DNA from: Gaoshiqia sediminis
GTDB taxonomy: Bacteria > Bacteroidota > Bacteroidia > Bacteroidales > Prolixibacteraceae
Length of the DNA: 64,000 nt
Assembly (NCBI RefSeq): GCF_025907915.1
Contig: NZ_JAPAAF010000008.1
Location: 62,001-126,000 of the forward strand
Direction: 5' to 3'
Shown here piece after piece: positions 35,901 through 45,076 of this stretch. The translations under genes were made by a program, and so were the position numbers. How positions within the stretch are numbered: the first letter of the stretch is position 1; each line of letters begins with the position of its first letter. Below the pieces are notes generated by a model. It saw only the letters and a list, made by a program, of their open reading frames with translations, did no database searches and had not been told where the DNA came from.

Positions 35901-36842
35901 TTAACGTTGTTTAAAAAAAGGATGATAATCTCCTCTTGCACCTACGACTTGGGTGTTTCGGATTTGATGGGCAAGCCGGATGCATGGCGCCGCTTCCCCC
36001 AGCCCAAAACCCTGGCCCGAAAGGATTTGCCGGTACGATTCGGTGTGCAGATCGGAAAACCCATCGCTAAATTCTATTTCGTGGCCTTCCATCGTTATGG
36101 AACGGTAAGTATGCAGGCCTTTTTGCCGGGCCTCGGCCGGAAGATCGTTAAAATCGATGCTTAGAAACCAGCGCACCCGGGCAGTTTTCAGTTCCAGTAA
36201 CCCGGCCGCTTTGTCGGGCTGCCGCAGGTGAACGGTGCTGCGCTGCACCTCCCCGAAAATCCAGGTCAGCATATCGAAAAAATGAATACCGATGTTGGCG
36301 GCTATTCCGCCCGATTTATCCACATCGCCTTTCCAGCTTTTGAAGTACCATTTTCCGCGCGGAGTGATGTATGTCAGATCGATGTCGTGAACCTGACCTG
36401 CAGGCCCGCTTTTTACCTTTTCGCGAAGGGCAGCAATGGCAGGATGCAATCGTAACTGCAATATATTGAAAACTTTACAGCCGCTTTCCTGTTCAGCCTT
36501 TTCAATGGTCTCGATTTCTTCCGGATATAACACCAGGGGTTTCTCGCAAATGGCAAAGGCCTGGTGGCGCAAAGCCGATTGAATATGTGCCGCGTGAAGG
36601 TAGTTTGGCGAACAAATGCTGAAGTAATTGATTGGATGATTGTTTTTTTTCCTGTCGGCAACAAACCGTTCAAACGAGTTGCAGTCCAGGAAAAACTCCG
36701 CCTCGGGGAAGAAACTGTCCAGGCGGCCCATCACGTCAAACGGATCGACGGCAGCCACCAGCCGGTTCCCGGTTTCCTGAATGGCCCTCAGGTGCTTCCG
36801 GGCAATGTGTCCGGCGGCTCCAATCAACGCGAAGTCCTTCAT
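35901..36842 (-). CDS. wbpB: UDP-N-acetylglucosaminuronate 3-dehydrogenase (Gfo/Idh/MocA family)
   Basis: 313 residues. The N-terminal FALIGAAGHIARKHLRAIQ is the NAD-binding start seen in WbpB/WlbA, and AICEKPLVLYPEEIE carries the conserved EKP lysine. It oxidises the C3 hydroxyl of UDP-GlcNAcA to the 3-keto sugar for transamination by WbpE. It lies 2 bp after wbpA in the same operon. Start and length match WlbA-type proteins. Confidence 0.9.
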   Translation of the reverse strand: MKDFALIGAAGHIARKHLRAIQETGNRLVAAVDPFDVMGRLDSFFPEAEFFLDCNSFERFVADRKKNNHPINYFSICSPNYLHAAHIQSALRHQAFAICEKPLVLYPEEIETIEKAEQESGCKVFNILQLRLHPAIAALREKVKSGPAGQVHDIDLTYITPRGKWYFKSWKGDVDKSGGIAANIGIHFFDMLTWIFGEVQRSTVHLRQPDKAAGLLELKTARVRWFLSIDFNDLPAEARQKGLHTYRSITMEGHEIEFSDGFSDLHTESYRQILSGQGFGLGEAAPCIRLAHQIRNTQVVGARGDYHPFFKQR

Positions 36843-36844
36843 AA

Positions 36845-38155
36845 CTATAACTTGTAAACTTTTTCGGAAGGTTGTTTGATCGCATTGCGAAGATCAACCA
36901 CCAGCCTGGCGTTTTCGAGAATGAAGCCGGGCTCAAACCCATCGTGATTGGTGGCGATGACCACACAGTCCACTTCATGCAGCAGTTCAGCCGACAGGCC
37001 TGCTGACCGGAGAACGCGGCCATCCTCGGTTTTCAATTCCGGAATAAAGGGGTCGTGGTACTGCACCAATCCGCCTTTCTTGGCCACTTCGTCCATAATT
37101 CTCAGGGCAGGCGACTCGCGGGCATCGTCGATGTTGGGTTTGTAGGCCACGCCCAGGAACAGGATCTTGCTGCCGTTGATCGATTTTTTGTGACGGTTGA
37201 GGGCCGAAGTGATTTTGATGGTCATACGATGCCCCATCATGTTGTTGATGTGCCCGGCGGTATGGATCATGCTCAGGTCGAAACCGAACTTTTTGGCAAT
37301 ATGCTCCAGGTAGAAGGGATCAAGCGGAATGCAGTGCCCACCGATGCCCGGCCCCGGGTAAAAAGCCTGAAAACCATAAGGTTTTGTTTTGGCCGCCTCA
37401 ATCACTTCCCAAATGTTAATGTCCATCTTCCCGCACAGCAGGGCCAACTCGTTAATCAGGCTGATGTTGATCAGCCGGTAGGTGTTTTCCAGTATTTTCA
37501 CCATCTCGGCCACGCGAGGCGAGCTTACCGGGTACACCAAGTCGATGGCTTTTTTATAGACGGCCTGGCCAATTTCCAGCCCGTCGGGCGTAAGGGCACC
37601 CAACACTTTGGGCGTATTGCGGGTCACGTATTGCTTGTTCCCAGGGTCAACGCGCTCGGGCGAAAAGGCCAGCCAAAAGTCTTCGCCATGTTTCATGCCC
37701 GATTTTTCTTCCAGAATCGGCAGAATAAAACTTTCGGTGGTAGTAGGATAAGTGGTACTTTCGAGGCACACAAAAGTACCGGGTTTCATGTATTGCCCAA
37801 TGGCCTCACACGAATCCTGAATGTAGCTCATATCCGGCTTTTTGAAGATGTCGAGCGGTGTGGGTACACAAATCAGGATGGCGTCGCACCCGGCCAGCCT
37901 GCTAAAGTCGGTAGTTGCCGAAAGACGATCATTTTCCACCACCAGCTTCAGGTCTTCCTCTTTCACATCGCTGATGTAGTTTTGAGCTGAATTCACCTTC
38001 CCGGCCTTTTCGTCTGATTTCTCGAAACCCAACACAGAAACGCCTTCCAGGGCAAAGCTTACCGCCAGGGGAAGGCCCACATAACCCAATCCAATCACGC
38101 CCACCAGCTCTTCTGAGCGGGCGATTTTCTGCAACATATTTTCTTTCAAACTCAT
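36845..38155 (-). CDS. wbpA: UDP-N-acetylglucosamine 6-dehydrogenase
   Basis: 436 residues, UDP-sugar dehydrogenase family. The NAD-binding motif is [20 protein letters not shown] (19-38), and the catalytic cysteine is C275 in [16 protein letters not shown]. It oxidises UDP-GlcNAc to UDP-GlcNAcA in two steps, the entry to the diacetamido-uronate pathway. Its start overlaps the wbpD stop by 4 bp, so the two are coupled. UDP-ManNAc dehydrogenases are similar; the wbpB/D/E neighbours support the WbpA call. Confidence 0.92.
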   Translation of the reverse strand: MSLKENMLQKIARSEELVGVIGLGYVGLPLAVSFALEGVSVLGFEKSDEKAGKVNSAQNYISDVKEEDLKLVVENDRLSATTDFSRLAGCDAILICVPTPLDIFKKPDMSYIQDSCEAIGQYMKPGTFVCLESTTYPTTTESFILPILEEKSGMKHGEDFWLAFSPERVDPGNKQYVTRNTPKVLGALTPDGLEIGQAVYKKAIDLVYPVSSPRVAEMVKILENTYRLINISLINELALLCGKMDINIWEVIEAAKTKPYGFQAFYPGPGIGGHCIPLDPFYLEHIAKKFGFDLSMIHTAGHINNMMGHRMTIKITSALNRHKKSINGSKILFLGVAYKPNIDDARESPALRIMDEVAKKGGLVQYHDPFIPELKTEDGRVLRSAGLSAELLHEVDCVVIATNHDGFEPGFILENARLVVDLRNAIKQPSEKVYKL

Positions 38156-38721
38156 CCTGCAATAATTTCAAGTTGATGATTAATCAGTCGGTATTTTTCG
38201 CCGGTTTCGGGGCAAACCAGATCATCGCCAAGCACGGCGCCAGAGCGGCTTACCCAGCCTTTTTGCCGGGCCGGGATACCCACCATCAGCGCAAATGGTT
38301 TTACGTCTCTGGTAACCACTGCCCCCGCCCCGATCATGGCATAACGCCCAATGGTCACCCCACACACCAGCGTAGCATTGGCGCCAATGGTTGCACCCTG
38401 CATCACCCGGGTTTCGCGGTACTCCGCTTTTCGCTCCACAAATGCGCGGGGATTCACCACGTTAGTGAACACACAACCGGGGCCGCAAAATACGTCATCT
38501 TCCAATACAACCGCATCATAAACGCTCACATTGTTCTGGATTTTTACCCGGTTGCCGATGATTGCCTTCCCACCCACGTACACATTCTGTCCCAGCACAC
38601 AGTCTTCGCCAATCTGTGCGCCGCGCATCACGTGAGAGAAATGCCAGATCCGGGTACCGTTACCGATCGCTGCTCCCTCGTCAATACAAACTGTTTCGTG
38701 TGCAAAGTAGTTTTCCATCAT
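38152..38721 (-). CDS. wbpD: UDP-2-acetamido-3-amino-glucuronate N-acetyltransferase
   Basis: 189 residues, left-handed beta-helix (hexapeptide) acetyltransferase. Hexad repeats run from about 15 to 150, e.g. [20 protein letters not shown], and the motifs [14 protein letters not shown] and [13 protein letters not shown] are characteristic of WbpD/WlbB. It acetylates the 3-amino group made by WbpE. The 4-bp overlap with wbpA shows coupling. Upstream the operon is interrupted by hairpin repeats and the GxxExxY gene. Confidence 0.92.
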   Translation of the reverse strand: MMENYFAHETVCIDEGAAIGNGTRIWHFSHVMRGAQIGEDCVLGQNVYVGGKAIIGNRVKIQNNVSVYDAVVLEDDVFCGPGCVFTNVVNPRAFVERKAEYRETRVMQGATIGANATLVCGVTIGRYAMIGAGAVVTRDVKPFALMVGIPARQKGWVSRSGAVLGDDLVCPETGEKYRLINHQLEIIAG

Positions 38722-38732
38722 TTGTAATTTTC

Positions 38733-38811
38733 ACCGCAAAGACGCTGAGACGCAAAGTTTTATTTTCAAAATAATTCCATTTATATCTCTGCATCTTAGC
38801 GCCTCTGCGGT
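38733..38811. repeat. Palindromic repeat, family C, copy 1
   Basis: Left arm ACCGCAAAGACGCTGAGACG and following CAAAG (38733-38757); right arm CTCTGCATCTTAGCGCCTCT with GCGGT (38787-38811). The arms pair imperfectly over 25 bp around a 29-base A/T-rich loop. It lies between wbpD and the GxxExxY gene. Confidence 0.85.
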
Positions 38812-38823
38812 TTCTGTTTAGTT

Positions 38824-39213
38824 TTAAAAGTTATTTACATACCTGTTAAAGCCATCTTTCAACAACGGGACATTAAAATTAATCAATAAACCAAGCTTCT
38901 TGTCTGTAAGTTTTAAATATGAAATAATTTGAGCTTCATCTACCGGCAATATGAAATCAACAGCCTTAAGTTCGATTATAATTTCTTTCTCAACTAAAAT
39001 ATCAATCCGAAATTCTTTATTCAGGTTCTCTCCTTTATAAAAAAGAGGTATTGACACCTGATTTTCAGCATGTATTTTTCTTATATGTAATTCTTTCAAC
39101 AAACAAAGCTCATAAACAGACTCCAACAAGCCGGGCCCCATTTCCCGATGAACACCTATTGCCGCATCCAGAATTTCTTTCGATAATTCATTGAGCCTGT
39201 TACTTGTCATCAT
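38824..39213 (-). CDS. GxxExxY protein, PD-(D/E)XK nuclease-like
   Basis: 129 residues from the ATG at 39213 (MMTSNRLNELSKEILDAAIG); the longer frame upstream only reads through repeat sequence. The family motif GLLESVY is at 28-34. A nuclease-like site follows: D71 in FRIDILVE, then E81-x-K83 in IIIELKAVD, as in the PD-(D/E)XK superfamily. Function in the family is unknown. It interrupts the wbp operon between wbpE and wbpD and is flanked by palindromic repeats on both sides, which suggests that gene and repeats travel together or that the gene acts on the repeats; that is inference. More A/T-rich than the neighbouring wbp genes. Confidence 0.85.
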   Translation of the reverse strand: MMTSNRLNELSKEILDAAIGVHREMGPGLLESVYELCLLKELHIRKIHAENQVSIPLFYKGENLNKEFRIDILVEKEIIIELKAVDFILPVDEAQIISYLKLTDKKLGLLINFNVPLLKDGFNRYVNNF

Positions 39214-39241
39214 AAATACATTCTTAATGGTTATTACTATT

Positions 39242-39269
39242 TCTCCGCGACTCTGTGTCTCTGCGGTTT
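39242..39269. repeat. Family C repeat, single arm
   Basis: TCTCCGCGACTCTGTGTCTC then TGCGGTTT, matching the right arm of the family C hairpins but with no left partner before it. It can pair with the left arm of the next copy (39281-39297). It begins 28 bp upstream of the GxxExxY start. Confidence 0.75.
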
Positions 39270-39279
39270 CGAATTTTTT

Positions 39280-39360
39280 TGCCGCAAAGACGCAGAGGCG
39301 CAAAGACTTAATTTTAGATGATCCCATTTATTTCTCTGCGCCTTAGTGCCTCCGCGGTTT
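39280..39360. repeat. Palindromic repeat, family C, copy 2
   Basis: Left arm TGCCGCAAAGACGCAGAGGC ending GCAAAG (39280-39305); right arm CTCTGCGCCTTAGTGCCTCC ending GCGGTTT (39334-39360). Same layout and size as copies 1 and 3. Confidence 0.85.
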
Positions 39361-39371
39361 AATGTTTTTTT

Positions 39372-39447
39372 CACCGCAAAGACACAGAGCCGCAAAGGAA
39401 TTTATTTTTTTATCTTTTTTCTCAGCGTCTTGGCGCCTCTGCGGTTT
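39372..39447. repeat. Palindromic repeat, family C, copy 3
   Basis: Left arm CACCGCAAAGACACAGAGCC ending GCAAAG (39372-39397); right arm CTCAGCGTCTTGGCGCCTCT ending GCGGTTT (39421-39447). It ends 6 bp from the wbpE stop. Confidence 0.85.
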
Positions 39448-39453
39448 CATATT

Positions 39454-40551
39454 TCAAACTTTCCCTACCGTCTCAACAATCACCCCTGCGACTTTTCGCA
39501 CCTCTTCTTCAGTGATCATTCCGTGCATGGGCAGCGAGAGCACCGTTTTGCAAAGCTCGCCGGACACCGGAAATTGCTCTCCCGGTTGAACATCTTTCGC
39601 GAACGCTTCCTGCCGCGGCAAAGGTAACGGATAATGTACCGTAGATGGTATATTTTTTTCAGCCAGTGCAACTTTCAATTCATCCCGGTTTTTGCTGCGG
39701 ATGGTGTATTGCGCCCAACTGCTGGTTTTTCCTGCTGCCACAACCGGTGTTTCCACAAAACCTTTCAACAAGGAAGTGTACCAACCTGCAGCCTGTTGGC
39801 GAACCTTTAATTCCTCATCGAAATGCCTCAGTTTGACGCGCAGGATGGCGGCTTGCAGCGTATCCATCCGGCCATTGATGCCGATACGCCTGTGATGATA
39901 GCGTTTCTCCTGTCCGTGTGCGCGAAGTTGCCTGACGGTGGCGGCCAGTTCGTCGTTGTCGGTAAAAACCGCGCCGCCGTCGCCGTAACACCCTAACGGT
40001 TTGGCCGGGAAGAAGCTGGTCGTGGCCACATCGGTCATGCCGCACGATTTTCTTCCGCTGATGGCTGCCCCGAACGATTGGGCCCCGTCTTCGATCACCC
40101 ACAGTCCGTGTTTGGCAGCAAGCAGGTTGATTTCATCCAGACCGGCACACTGACCGAACAACGAAACGGCAATAATTCCGCGGGTTTTTGATGTGATTTT
40201 CTCTTCTATTCTGGAAACATCGAGGTTGAAATCGACTGGCGACACCTCGGCAAAAACAGGCTTACCCCCGCAAAGAGCCACCATGGAGGCCGGGGCAATA
40301 AAGCTGAACGCCGGACAAATGACCTCGTCACCAGGGCAAAGGCCCAGGGCCAGCAACGACAACAACAGGGCATCGGTGCCCGAGCCGCAGGCCAGCGCAT
40401 GTTTCACCTCAAGATACCCGGCCAGCTCCTCTTCGAGCAGGCGGATTTCGTCGCCATTGATAAACGTGGCTGACTGAACAACCGACCGGATGGCCGCATC
40501 CAGCTCGCTTTGGTAAGCGGCGTATTGCCTTTTCAGATCACAAAACTCCAT
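39454..40551 (-). CDS. wbpE: UDP-2-acetamido-3-oxo-glucuronate aminotransferase (DegT/DnrJ/EryC1 family)
   Basis: 365 residues, PLP-dependent sugar aminotransferase. The PLP lysine is K184 in SFFPAKPLGCYGDGGA; CGSGTDALLLSLLAL near 55-70 and WVIEDGAQSFGA near 151-162 are cofactor-site segments. The N-terminus MEFCDLKRQYAAYQSELDAA matches WbpE/WlbC. It adds an amino group at C3 of the 3-keto sugar from WbpB. It is the first gene of the wbp operon; a -7 element (40570-40577) precedes the ATG. The next wbp gene is 730 bp away because of the GxxExxY/repeat block. Confidence 0.92.
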   Translation of the reverse strand: MEFCDLKRQYAAYQSELDAAIRSVVQSATFINGDEIRLLEEELAGYLEVKHALACGSGTDALLLSLLALGLCPGDEVICPAFSFIAPASMVALCGGKPVFAEVSPVDFNLDVSRIEEKITSKTRGIIAVSLFGQCAGLDEINLLAAKHGLWVIEDGAQSFGAAISGRKSCGMTDVATTSFFPAKPLGCYGDGGAVFTDNDELAATVRQLRAHGQEKRYHHRRIGINGRMDTLQAAILRVKLRHFDEELKVRQQAAGWYTSLLKGFVETPVVAAGKTSSWAQYTIRSKNRDELKVALAEKNIPSTVHYPLPLPRQEAFAKDVQPGEQFPVSGELCKTVLSLPMHGMITEEEVRKVAGVIVETVGKV

Positions 40552-40569
40552 GAGAAACCGTTTGGTTTA

Positions 40570-40577
40570 CAAAAATA
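40570..40577 (-). promoter_or_regulatory. Candidate -7 element of the wbp operon
   Basis: TATTTTTG on the minus strand, 18 bp before the wbpE ATG at 40551. It would give a very short leader. No clear -33 TTG. Confidence 0.45.
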
Positions 40578-41120
40578 AGCGAATTCGGGGAAGTACCTTA
40601 TCTTGGGGCTGTTTTATCAACGTCGATCGCTTAGCTTCCCGGTGCTGGCCGCTGTCCGTTATTCACACAGAAGGATGCACGATTAGTTTTTACCGGCTAG
40701 TAAATTAAAACTCAGCCTCACACCGGTAACAACTACTCCAGAAGTCAGGCCTCTTTTCGTGTGTTATTAAGGAATGAATCATTCCCCTATAAGAGATCAC
40801 CACTCGCTGTCACCGTATCTTTCCAACCCCCAAACCGGATTTTCACCTTATCTGGCTCAGATTTTCTGCGTTACTTCTGCGTATATTCTGCGTTACTTCT
40901 ACGTTTATAAACAAAGAATAAACATTTTTGACACATAGTAAAAACATCATTTATTCGGCTGTGACAGGGAGCTGGCTTGAGGCATGGCAGTTTGTCGAGT
41001 CCCATCAGGACCGCCACAACCGGTTCCAACCTTCTGCCCCCATGCCCGCAAATTACATGCAGCACCATTCGCGAACCGGAATACCCGATCAGCGGATAGC
41101 CGGAAATCCGGGAACTATGT
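40578..41120. other. Long intergenic region between divergent wbpE and glycosyltransferase genes
   Basis: About 590 bp lie between the two start codons. No convincing ORF is seen; the frames open here show no family resemblance. Visible structure: an odd palindrome GGAATGA-A-TCATTCC (40772-40786) and a short tandem repeat TTCTGCGTTACTTCTGCGTA repeated at 40864-40904. Promoter elements lie at both ends. Confidence 0.5.
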
Positions 41121-41128
41121 TATTTTTG
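41121..41128 (+). promoter_or_regulatory. Candidate -7 element of the glycosyltransferase gene
   Basis: TATTTTTG, 16 bp before the ATG at 41145, fits TAnnTTTG. No ideal -33 TTG. Confidence 0.45.
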
Positions 41129-41144
41129 TTCTCGCAATCAACCT

Positions 41145-42428
41145 ATGAAGAAGATCCTGATCATCACCTACTATTGGCCGCCAAGCGGTGGGGCCGGCGT
41201 GCAGCGCTGGCTGAAGTTTACCAAGTACCTGCCCGGGTTTGGCGTTCAGCCCGTGGTGCTGACGGTCGATCCGGCTCAGGCCAGCTATCCGCAGCGCGAC
41301 GAGAGCCTGCTGCACGAGGTTTCGCCCCAGACCGAGGTGCACCGCACCCCCACTTTTGAGCTGTACAACCTGTACCTGCGCCTGACGGGCAAAAAGGAAA
41401 TCCCGTACGGGGGCTTTGCCAACGAGGGCAAGGAAACTTTTCTGCAGCGGCTGGCCAAGATGGTGCGCGGCAACTTTTTCATCCCCGACCCGCGCAAAGG
41501 CTGGAACCGCTACGCTTTTCGCAAGGCGGCGGAATTGATCCGGAAGCACGGCATCGACACGGTGGTGACCACCAGCCCGCCCCACTCTACCCAACTGATT
41601 GGCCTGAGACTGAAACGAAAGCTGGGCGTGCGCTGGGTAGCCGACATGCGCGATCCCTGGACCGACATTTATTATTACCGCCAGCTCTATCATTCGGCGC
41701 TGGCCCGAAAGATTGACCGGAACCTGGAGCTGAAAGTGCTGCAACAGGCCGACCAACTGGTGGTGGTGAGCAACGATGTGAAACGGATTTTCTCGGAAAA
41801 AGGCGGGGCAGCCGTTCAACAAAAAATACAGGTGATCCCCAACGGGTACGACGAGGAAGATTTTGAACAGGAAGCGCCTGGTGGCACCGACAAGTTTGTT
41901 ATCACCTATACCGGCACCATTGCCGCTTCCTACCGGCTGGATGGCTTCCTGGCGGCGCTGGCCTCGTTGCCTGCTAAATTACAAGAAAAAACAGTGCTCC
42001 GCTTCGTAGGGAAAATTCCGCCGCTCATTCTCGAGCAGGTAAGGCAGGCCGTTCCCCATGTGGAAATCGATCTGACGGGCTATGTGGATCACCGCAAGTC
42101 GGTGGCCTACCTGCTGCAAGCATCGGTGCAGCTGCTGATTATCCCACAGGTGAAAAACAACTTGGGCATTGTGCCGGGCAAGTTTTTCGAATACCTCGCT
42201 TCGGGAAAACCGGTGCTGGCGCTGGGGCCCAAAGGCAGCGATCTGGCTAAACTGATCGGCGAAACCGGCTGCGGCGCCTTGTTTGAATACGACGATTCGG
42301 ATGCAATCGCCCATTTTTTGCGCGAGGGACTGGATGGCAAGCTCACGGGTGGCAAGCGTGAAACGGCCCGCCATTATTCGCGAAAAGCATTGACCCAAAG
42401 GATGTCAGAGCTTATGAATTCAAAGTAA
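41145..42428 (+). CDS. Glycosyltransferase, GT4-like
   Basis: 427 residues, GT-B fold. The N-terminus KILIITYYWPPSGGAGVQRW is a typical donor/acceptor loop start of Bacteroidota GT4-like enzymes, with VADMRDPWTDIYY in the middle and the C-terminal sugar-nucleotide site around LGIVPGKFFEYLASGKPVLA, where the family's conserved Glu sits. Probably cytoplasmic, adding a sugar to a lipid-linked surface glycan. The acceptor and sugar cannot be named. It is followed by 96 non-coding bp and then a more A/T-rich gene set. Confidence 0.87.
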   Translation: MKKILIITYYWPPSGGAGVQRWLKFTKYLPGFGVQPVVLTVDPAQASYPQRDESLLHEVSPQTEVHRTPTFELYNLYLRLTGKKEIPYGGFANEGKETFLQRLAKMVRGNFFIPDPRKGWNRYAFRKAAELIRKHGIDTVVTTSPPHSTQLIGLRLKRKLGVRWVADMRDPWTDIYYYRQLYHSALARKIDRNLELKVLQQADQLVVVSNDVKRIFSEKGGAAVQQKIQVIPNGYDEEDFEQEAPGGTDKFVITYTGTIAASYRLDGFLAALASLPAKLQEKTVLRFVGKIPPLILEQVRQAVPHVEIDLTGYVDHRKSVAYLLQASVQLLIIPQVKNNLGIVPGKFFEYLASGKPVLALGPKGSDLAKLIGETGCGALFEYDDSDAIAHFLREGLDGKLTGGKRETARHYSRKALTQRMSELMNSK

Positions 42429-42524
42429 ACGATTCAGGAAAACGAAAATTCTGAGTTGCAGCTATACCAAGGAATAAACAGTAGAATTACACTTGAAAGA
42501 AAAAATTAAATAATAGGGTTACGC

Positions 42525-43712
42525 ATGAAAATAGGAATGATCTTGGATGAAAAATACCCACCTCACCCGAGAGTCAAAAATGAGGCAGTAAATCTGATCG
42601 AGGGAGGGCATGAAGTCGTTCTTTTTTGCCTGGATTATACCGGTGAGGCCGAATCGGAAATTATGGATGGATTTAAGGTAGTTCGTTATAAAACAGGAAA
42701 TATTGTTCGAAAATTTTCCGCTTTGGCTTATTCTATTTTCATTTATCGGATGGTGATGCAGTATAAAGTGAAAAGGTTTATCCGCGAACAAAAACCAGAC
42801 GCGTTGCATATTCATAATATCCGTATTGGGAAAGCTGTTCTGAAAGCAATCAAAGGCTATAACGGAAAGATTATTCTCGATCTTCATGAGAATATCCCAG
42901 AGATTATGAAGATGTACCACCATGTGACTCATTTCCCGGGCAATGTCCTTATTTATCCATCCAGATGGAAAAAATGGGAAAAAAAGTTGGTGCATGAATC
43001 GGATAAAATTGTGGTGGTAACAGAAGAAGCTAAAGACGATCTCATGGAAAATTATGGGGTGGAAGCCTCTAAAATACTTATTGTTCCCAATAGTGTGCAA
43101 CCATCATTTTATTTAGAGCTTGACCTTAAACAACAGATCATCAAAAGATTCGAATCAAGCTTTTCTCTCTTCTATTTTGGCGACACCGGAATAAGAAGAG
43201 GTCTGGAAACAGCAATTAGGAGCCTGGTAAAATTGAGAGATGCAATCCCAACCATTAAATTAATTATTGTCGGCTCCAGTAAAAGTGATCCATTTTTGAA
43301 AAAACTCACTGTCGATTTAGGAGTGTCCGACTATGTAGCATTTGAAGGCTTTCAGGATGAAGCATTACTTCAAAGCTATATTAGTGCAAGTGATATCTGT
43401 ATTTCTCCCTTGCTTCGGAACCGGCATCATGACACCACTTATGCCAATAAAATATTTCAATACATGGCCTTGGGCAAACCACTTATTGTAAGTGATTGCC
43501 CGGCACAAAAAAGGATCGTAAAGGAAGCCGATTGTGGATTGGTATTTGAAGCAGGAAATGTTGAAGATTTCTCCGATAAGGTTTTGTCGTTGTATAATGA
43601 CAAGGGATCAAGATCTCGTTTAGGCCATAATGGTTCTGTATTTATTAGAGATAAGTACAATCAAGCAATAAAAAGCAAAGAATTAATTGAATTCTATCAT
43701 TCGATCTCGTAA
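42525..43712 (+). CDS. Glycosyltransferase, GT4 family
   Basis: 395 residues. Rossmann start MKIGMILDEKYPPHPRVKNE, acceptor-side region IILDLHENIPEI and C-terminal NKIFQYMALGKPLIVSD with the conserved Glu replaced by a Gln-Tyr context, as in some GT4 members. It likely adds one sugar of the surface polysaccharide. Its base composition is clearly richer in A/T than the genes on either side of 42.5-46.1 kb, as are the next two genes. The stop overlaps the next start by one base (TAATG), so the three form an operon. Confidence 0.85.
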   Translation: MKIGMILDEKYPPHPRVKNEAVNLIEGGHEVVLFCLDYTGEAESEIMDGFKVVRYKTGNIVRKFSALAYSIFIYRMVMQYKVKRFIREQKPDALHIHNIRIGKAVLKAIKGYNGKIILDLHENIPEIMKMYHHVTHFPGNVLIYPSRWKKWEKKLVHESDKIVVVTEEAKDDLMENYGVEASKILIVPNSVQPSFYLELDLKQQIIKRFESSFSLFYFGDTGIRRGLETAIRSLVKLRDAIPTIKLIIVGSSKSDPFLKKLTVDLGVSDYVAFEGFQDEALLQSYISASDICISPLLRNRHHDTTYANKIFQYMALGKPLIVSDCPAQKRIVKEADCGLVFEAGNVEDFSDKVLSLYNDKGSRSRLGHNGSVFIRDKYNQAIKSKELIEFYHSIS

Positions 43713-45076
43713 TGTCAAATTTTCCTCGGGTAATAGAGTTAGTGGTAAAACACGATTTGTGCACTGGTTGTGGAGTCTGTGTATATCAATGTCCTTCGCA
43801 AGCCTTGGAAATGTCATGGAATGATGATGGCTTTCTAATTCCGCAATTAACGGGTAATTGTGAATCCGGGGGACAATGTCTGGACGTTTGCCCGTTTAAT
43901 CCAATCCCCCAAAAGGAAGTTAAAACAGAAAATGAAATAGCCGGTATTTTTTTAGACGATAGCACATGTCATCATCCACTAATTGGCCGGTACAATGGAA
44001 TCTATGTAGGCTATTCACACGATTACAGGCCAAGCTCATCATCCGGGGGAATTGCAACGTTTTTACTCATGCGGTTCATGGAAGAAGGGCTGATTGATTA
44101 TGTCATTTCAGTTAAAGAGTCTCAACGAAAAGATTATCAATACGAATATGCCATTAGCAAAAATAAGGAAGAGGTACTAGGTGCTTCTACTACAAAATAT
44201 TATCCTGTCACATTAGACGAGGCACTAAGAAGGATTAATGACATGAAAGGGAAGGTCGCAATTACCGGTGTTGCCTGCTTTGTAAAGGCAATTCGGTTGG
44301 CGCAGCATCAGAATCCCAACTTAAAATCAAAGATCCCTTTCCTGATCGGAATAATTTGCGGCGGAATAAAAAGTCGGTTCTTTACAGAATATCTGGCTGT
44401 TAAGGCGGGAGCTGAATTACAATACTACAGAAATCCCAACTATCGGATTAAAGATCTTAAAAGCGATGCAAGCGATTACTATTTCACCTGTAATGACACA
44501 AATACAGGGGTGCAAAAATCGGTTCGGATGAGATCGGCTGGTGACATGTGGGGAACAGGCTTGTTTAAAGCAAATGCATGTGATTTTTGCGATGATGTTA
44601 CAACCGAATTAGCGGATATATCTTTGGGAGATGCCTGGCTTGAACCCTATCGAAAGGACGGAAAAGGGAACAGTTTGATCGTGACCCGCACGTTGTTTAT
44701 GGATAATTTCGTTCAGAAAGAAATTAATACAGGAAAATTGCATCTTGAGGGATTAAGCATCAGCCGGTTCATATCCTCGCAGCAAGGAAGTTACAACCAT
44801 CGATGCAAAGGCCTATCTTTCAGAATGAAACGCGTTGCCAACAACAAATTTTCACTTCCGCCCAAAAGGCATACAAACGAAAAGATATCATTTGCGTTTA
44901 TGCTGGTCCAGATCCTCCGGATGAAGAATCGAAAAAAAAGTCTTGAGGTTTGGAAAACTTATAAAAGCGCATTGCTCTTTGATAAAAAAATGAAATGCAG
45001 TTTACAAATGTTGAAAATTGCAACCATTCTATATCATATCCAAACTCTTATTTCTACTAAAATCAGAAGAAAATGA
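43712..45076 (+). CDS. FrhB-like Fe-S protein (coenzyme F420 hydrogenase beta-subunit family)
   Basis: 454 residues. An N-terminal 2x[4Fe-4S] ferredoxin domain has CTGCGVCVYQCP (C17, C20, C23, C27) and a second set CESGGQCLDVCPF. The rest matches the FrhB N- and C-terminal domains: SSSGGIATFLLMRFMEEGL, KVAITGVACFVKAIRL, and DISLGDAWLEPYRKDGKGNS. In polysaccharide clusters such proteins regularly sit next to pyruvyl transferases and are thought to reduce or modify a sugar, but no reaction is proven. Not evidence for F420 in this organism. Overlaps its neighbours by 1 and 4 bp. Confidence 0.85.
   Translation: MSNFPRVIELVVKHDLCTGCGVCVYQCPSQALEMSWNDDGFLIPQLTGNCESGGQCLDVCPFNPIPQKEVKTENEIAGIFLDDSTCHHPLIGRYNGIYVGYSHDYRPSSSSGGIATFLLMRFMEEGLIDYVISVKESQRKDYQYEYAISKNKEEVLGASTTKYYPVTLDEALRRINDMKGKVAITGVACFVKAIRLAQHQNPNLKSKIPFLIGIICGGIKSRFFTEYLAVKAGAELQYYRNPNYRIKDLKSDASDYYFTCNDTNTGVQKSVRMRSAGDMWGTGLFKANACDFCDDVTTELADISLGDAWLEPYRKDGKGNSLIVTRTLFMDNFVQKEINTGKLHLEGLSISRFISSQQGSYNHRCKGLSFRMKRVANNKFSLPPKRHTNEKISFAFMLVQILRMKNRKKSLEVWKTYKSALLFDKKMKCSLQMLKIATILYHIQTLISTKIRRK

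Noticed and set aside
39242-39447. Repeats resembling a small CRISPR array
   Set aside because: The units are complementary arms with irregular spacing and no constant spacers, and no cas gene is near.
40928-41359. 143-residue plus-strand frame before the glycosyltransferase
   Set aside because: Out of frame with and overlapping the true gene; no recognisable domain and it crosses the promoter element.
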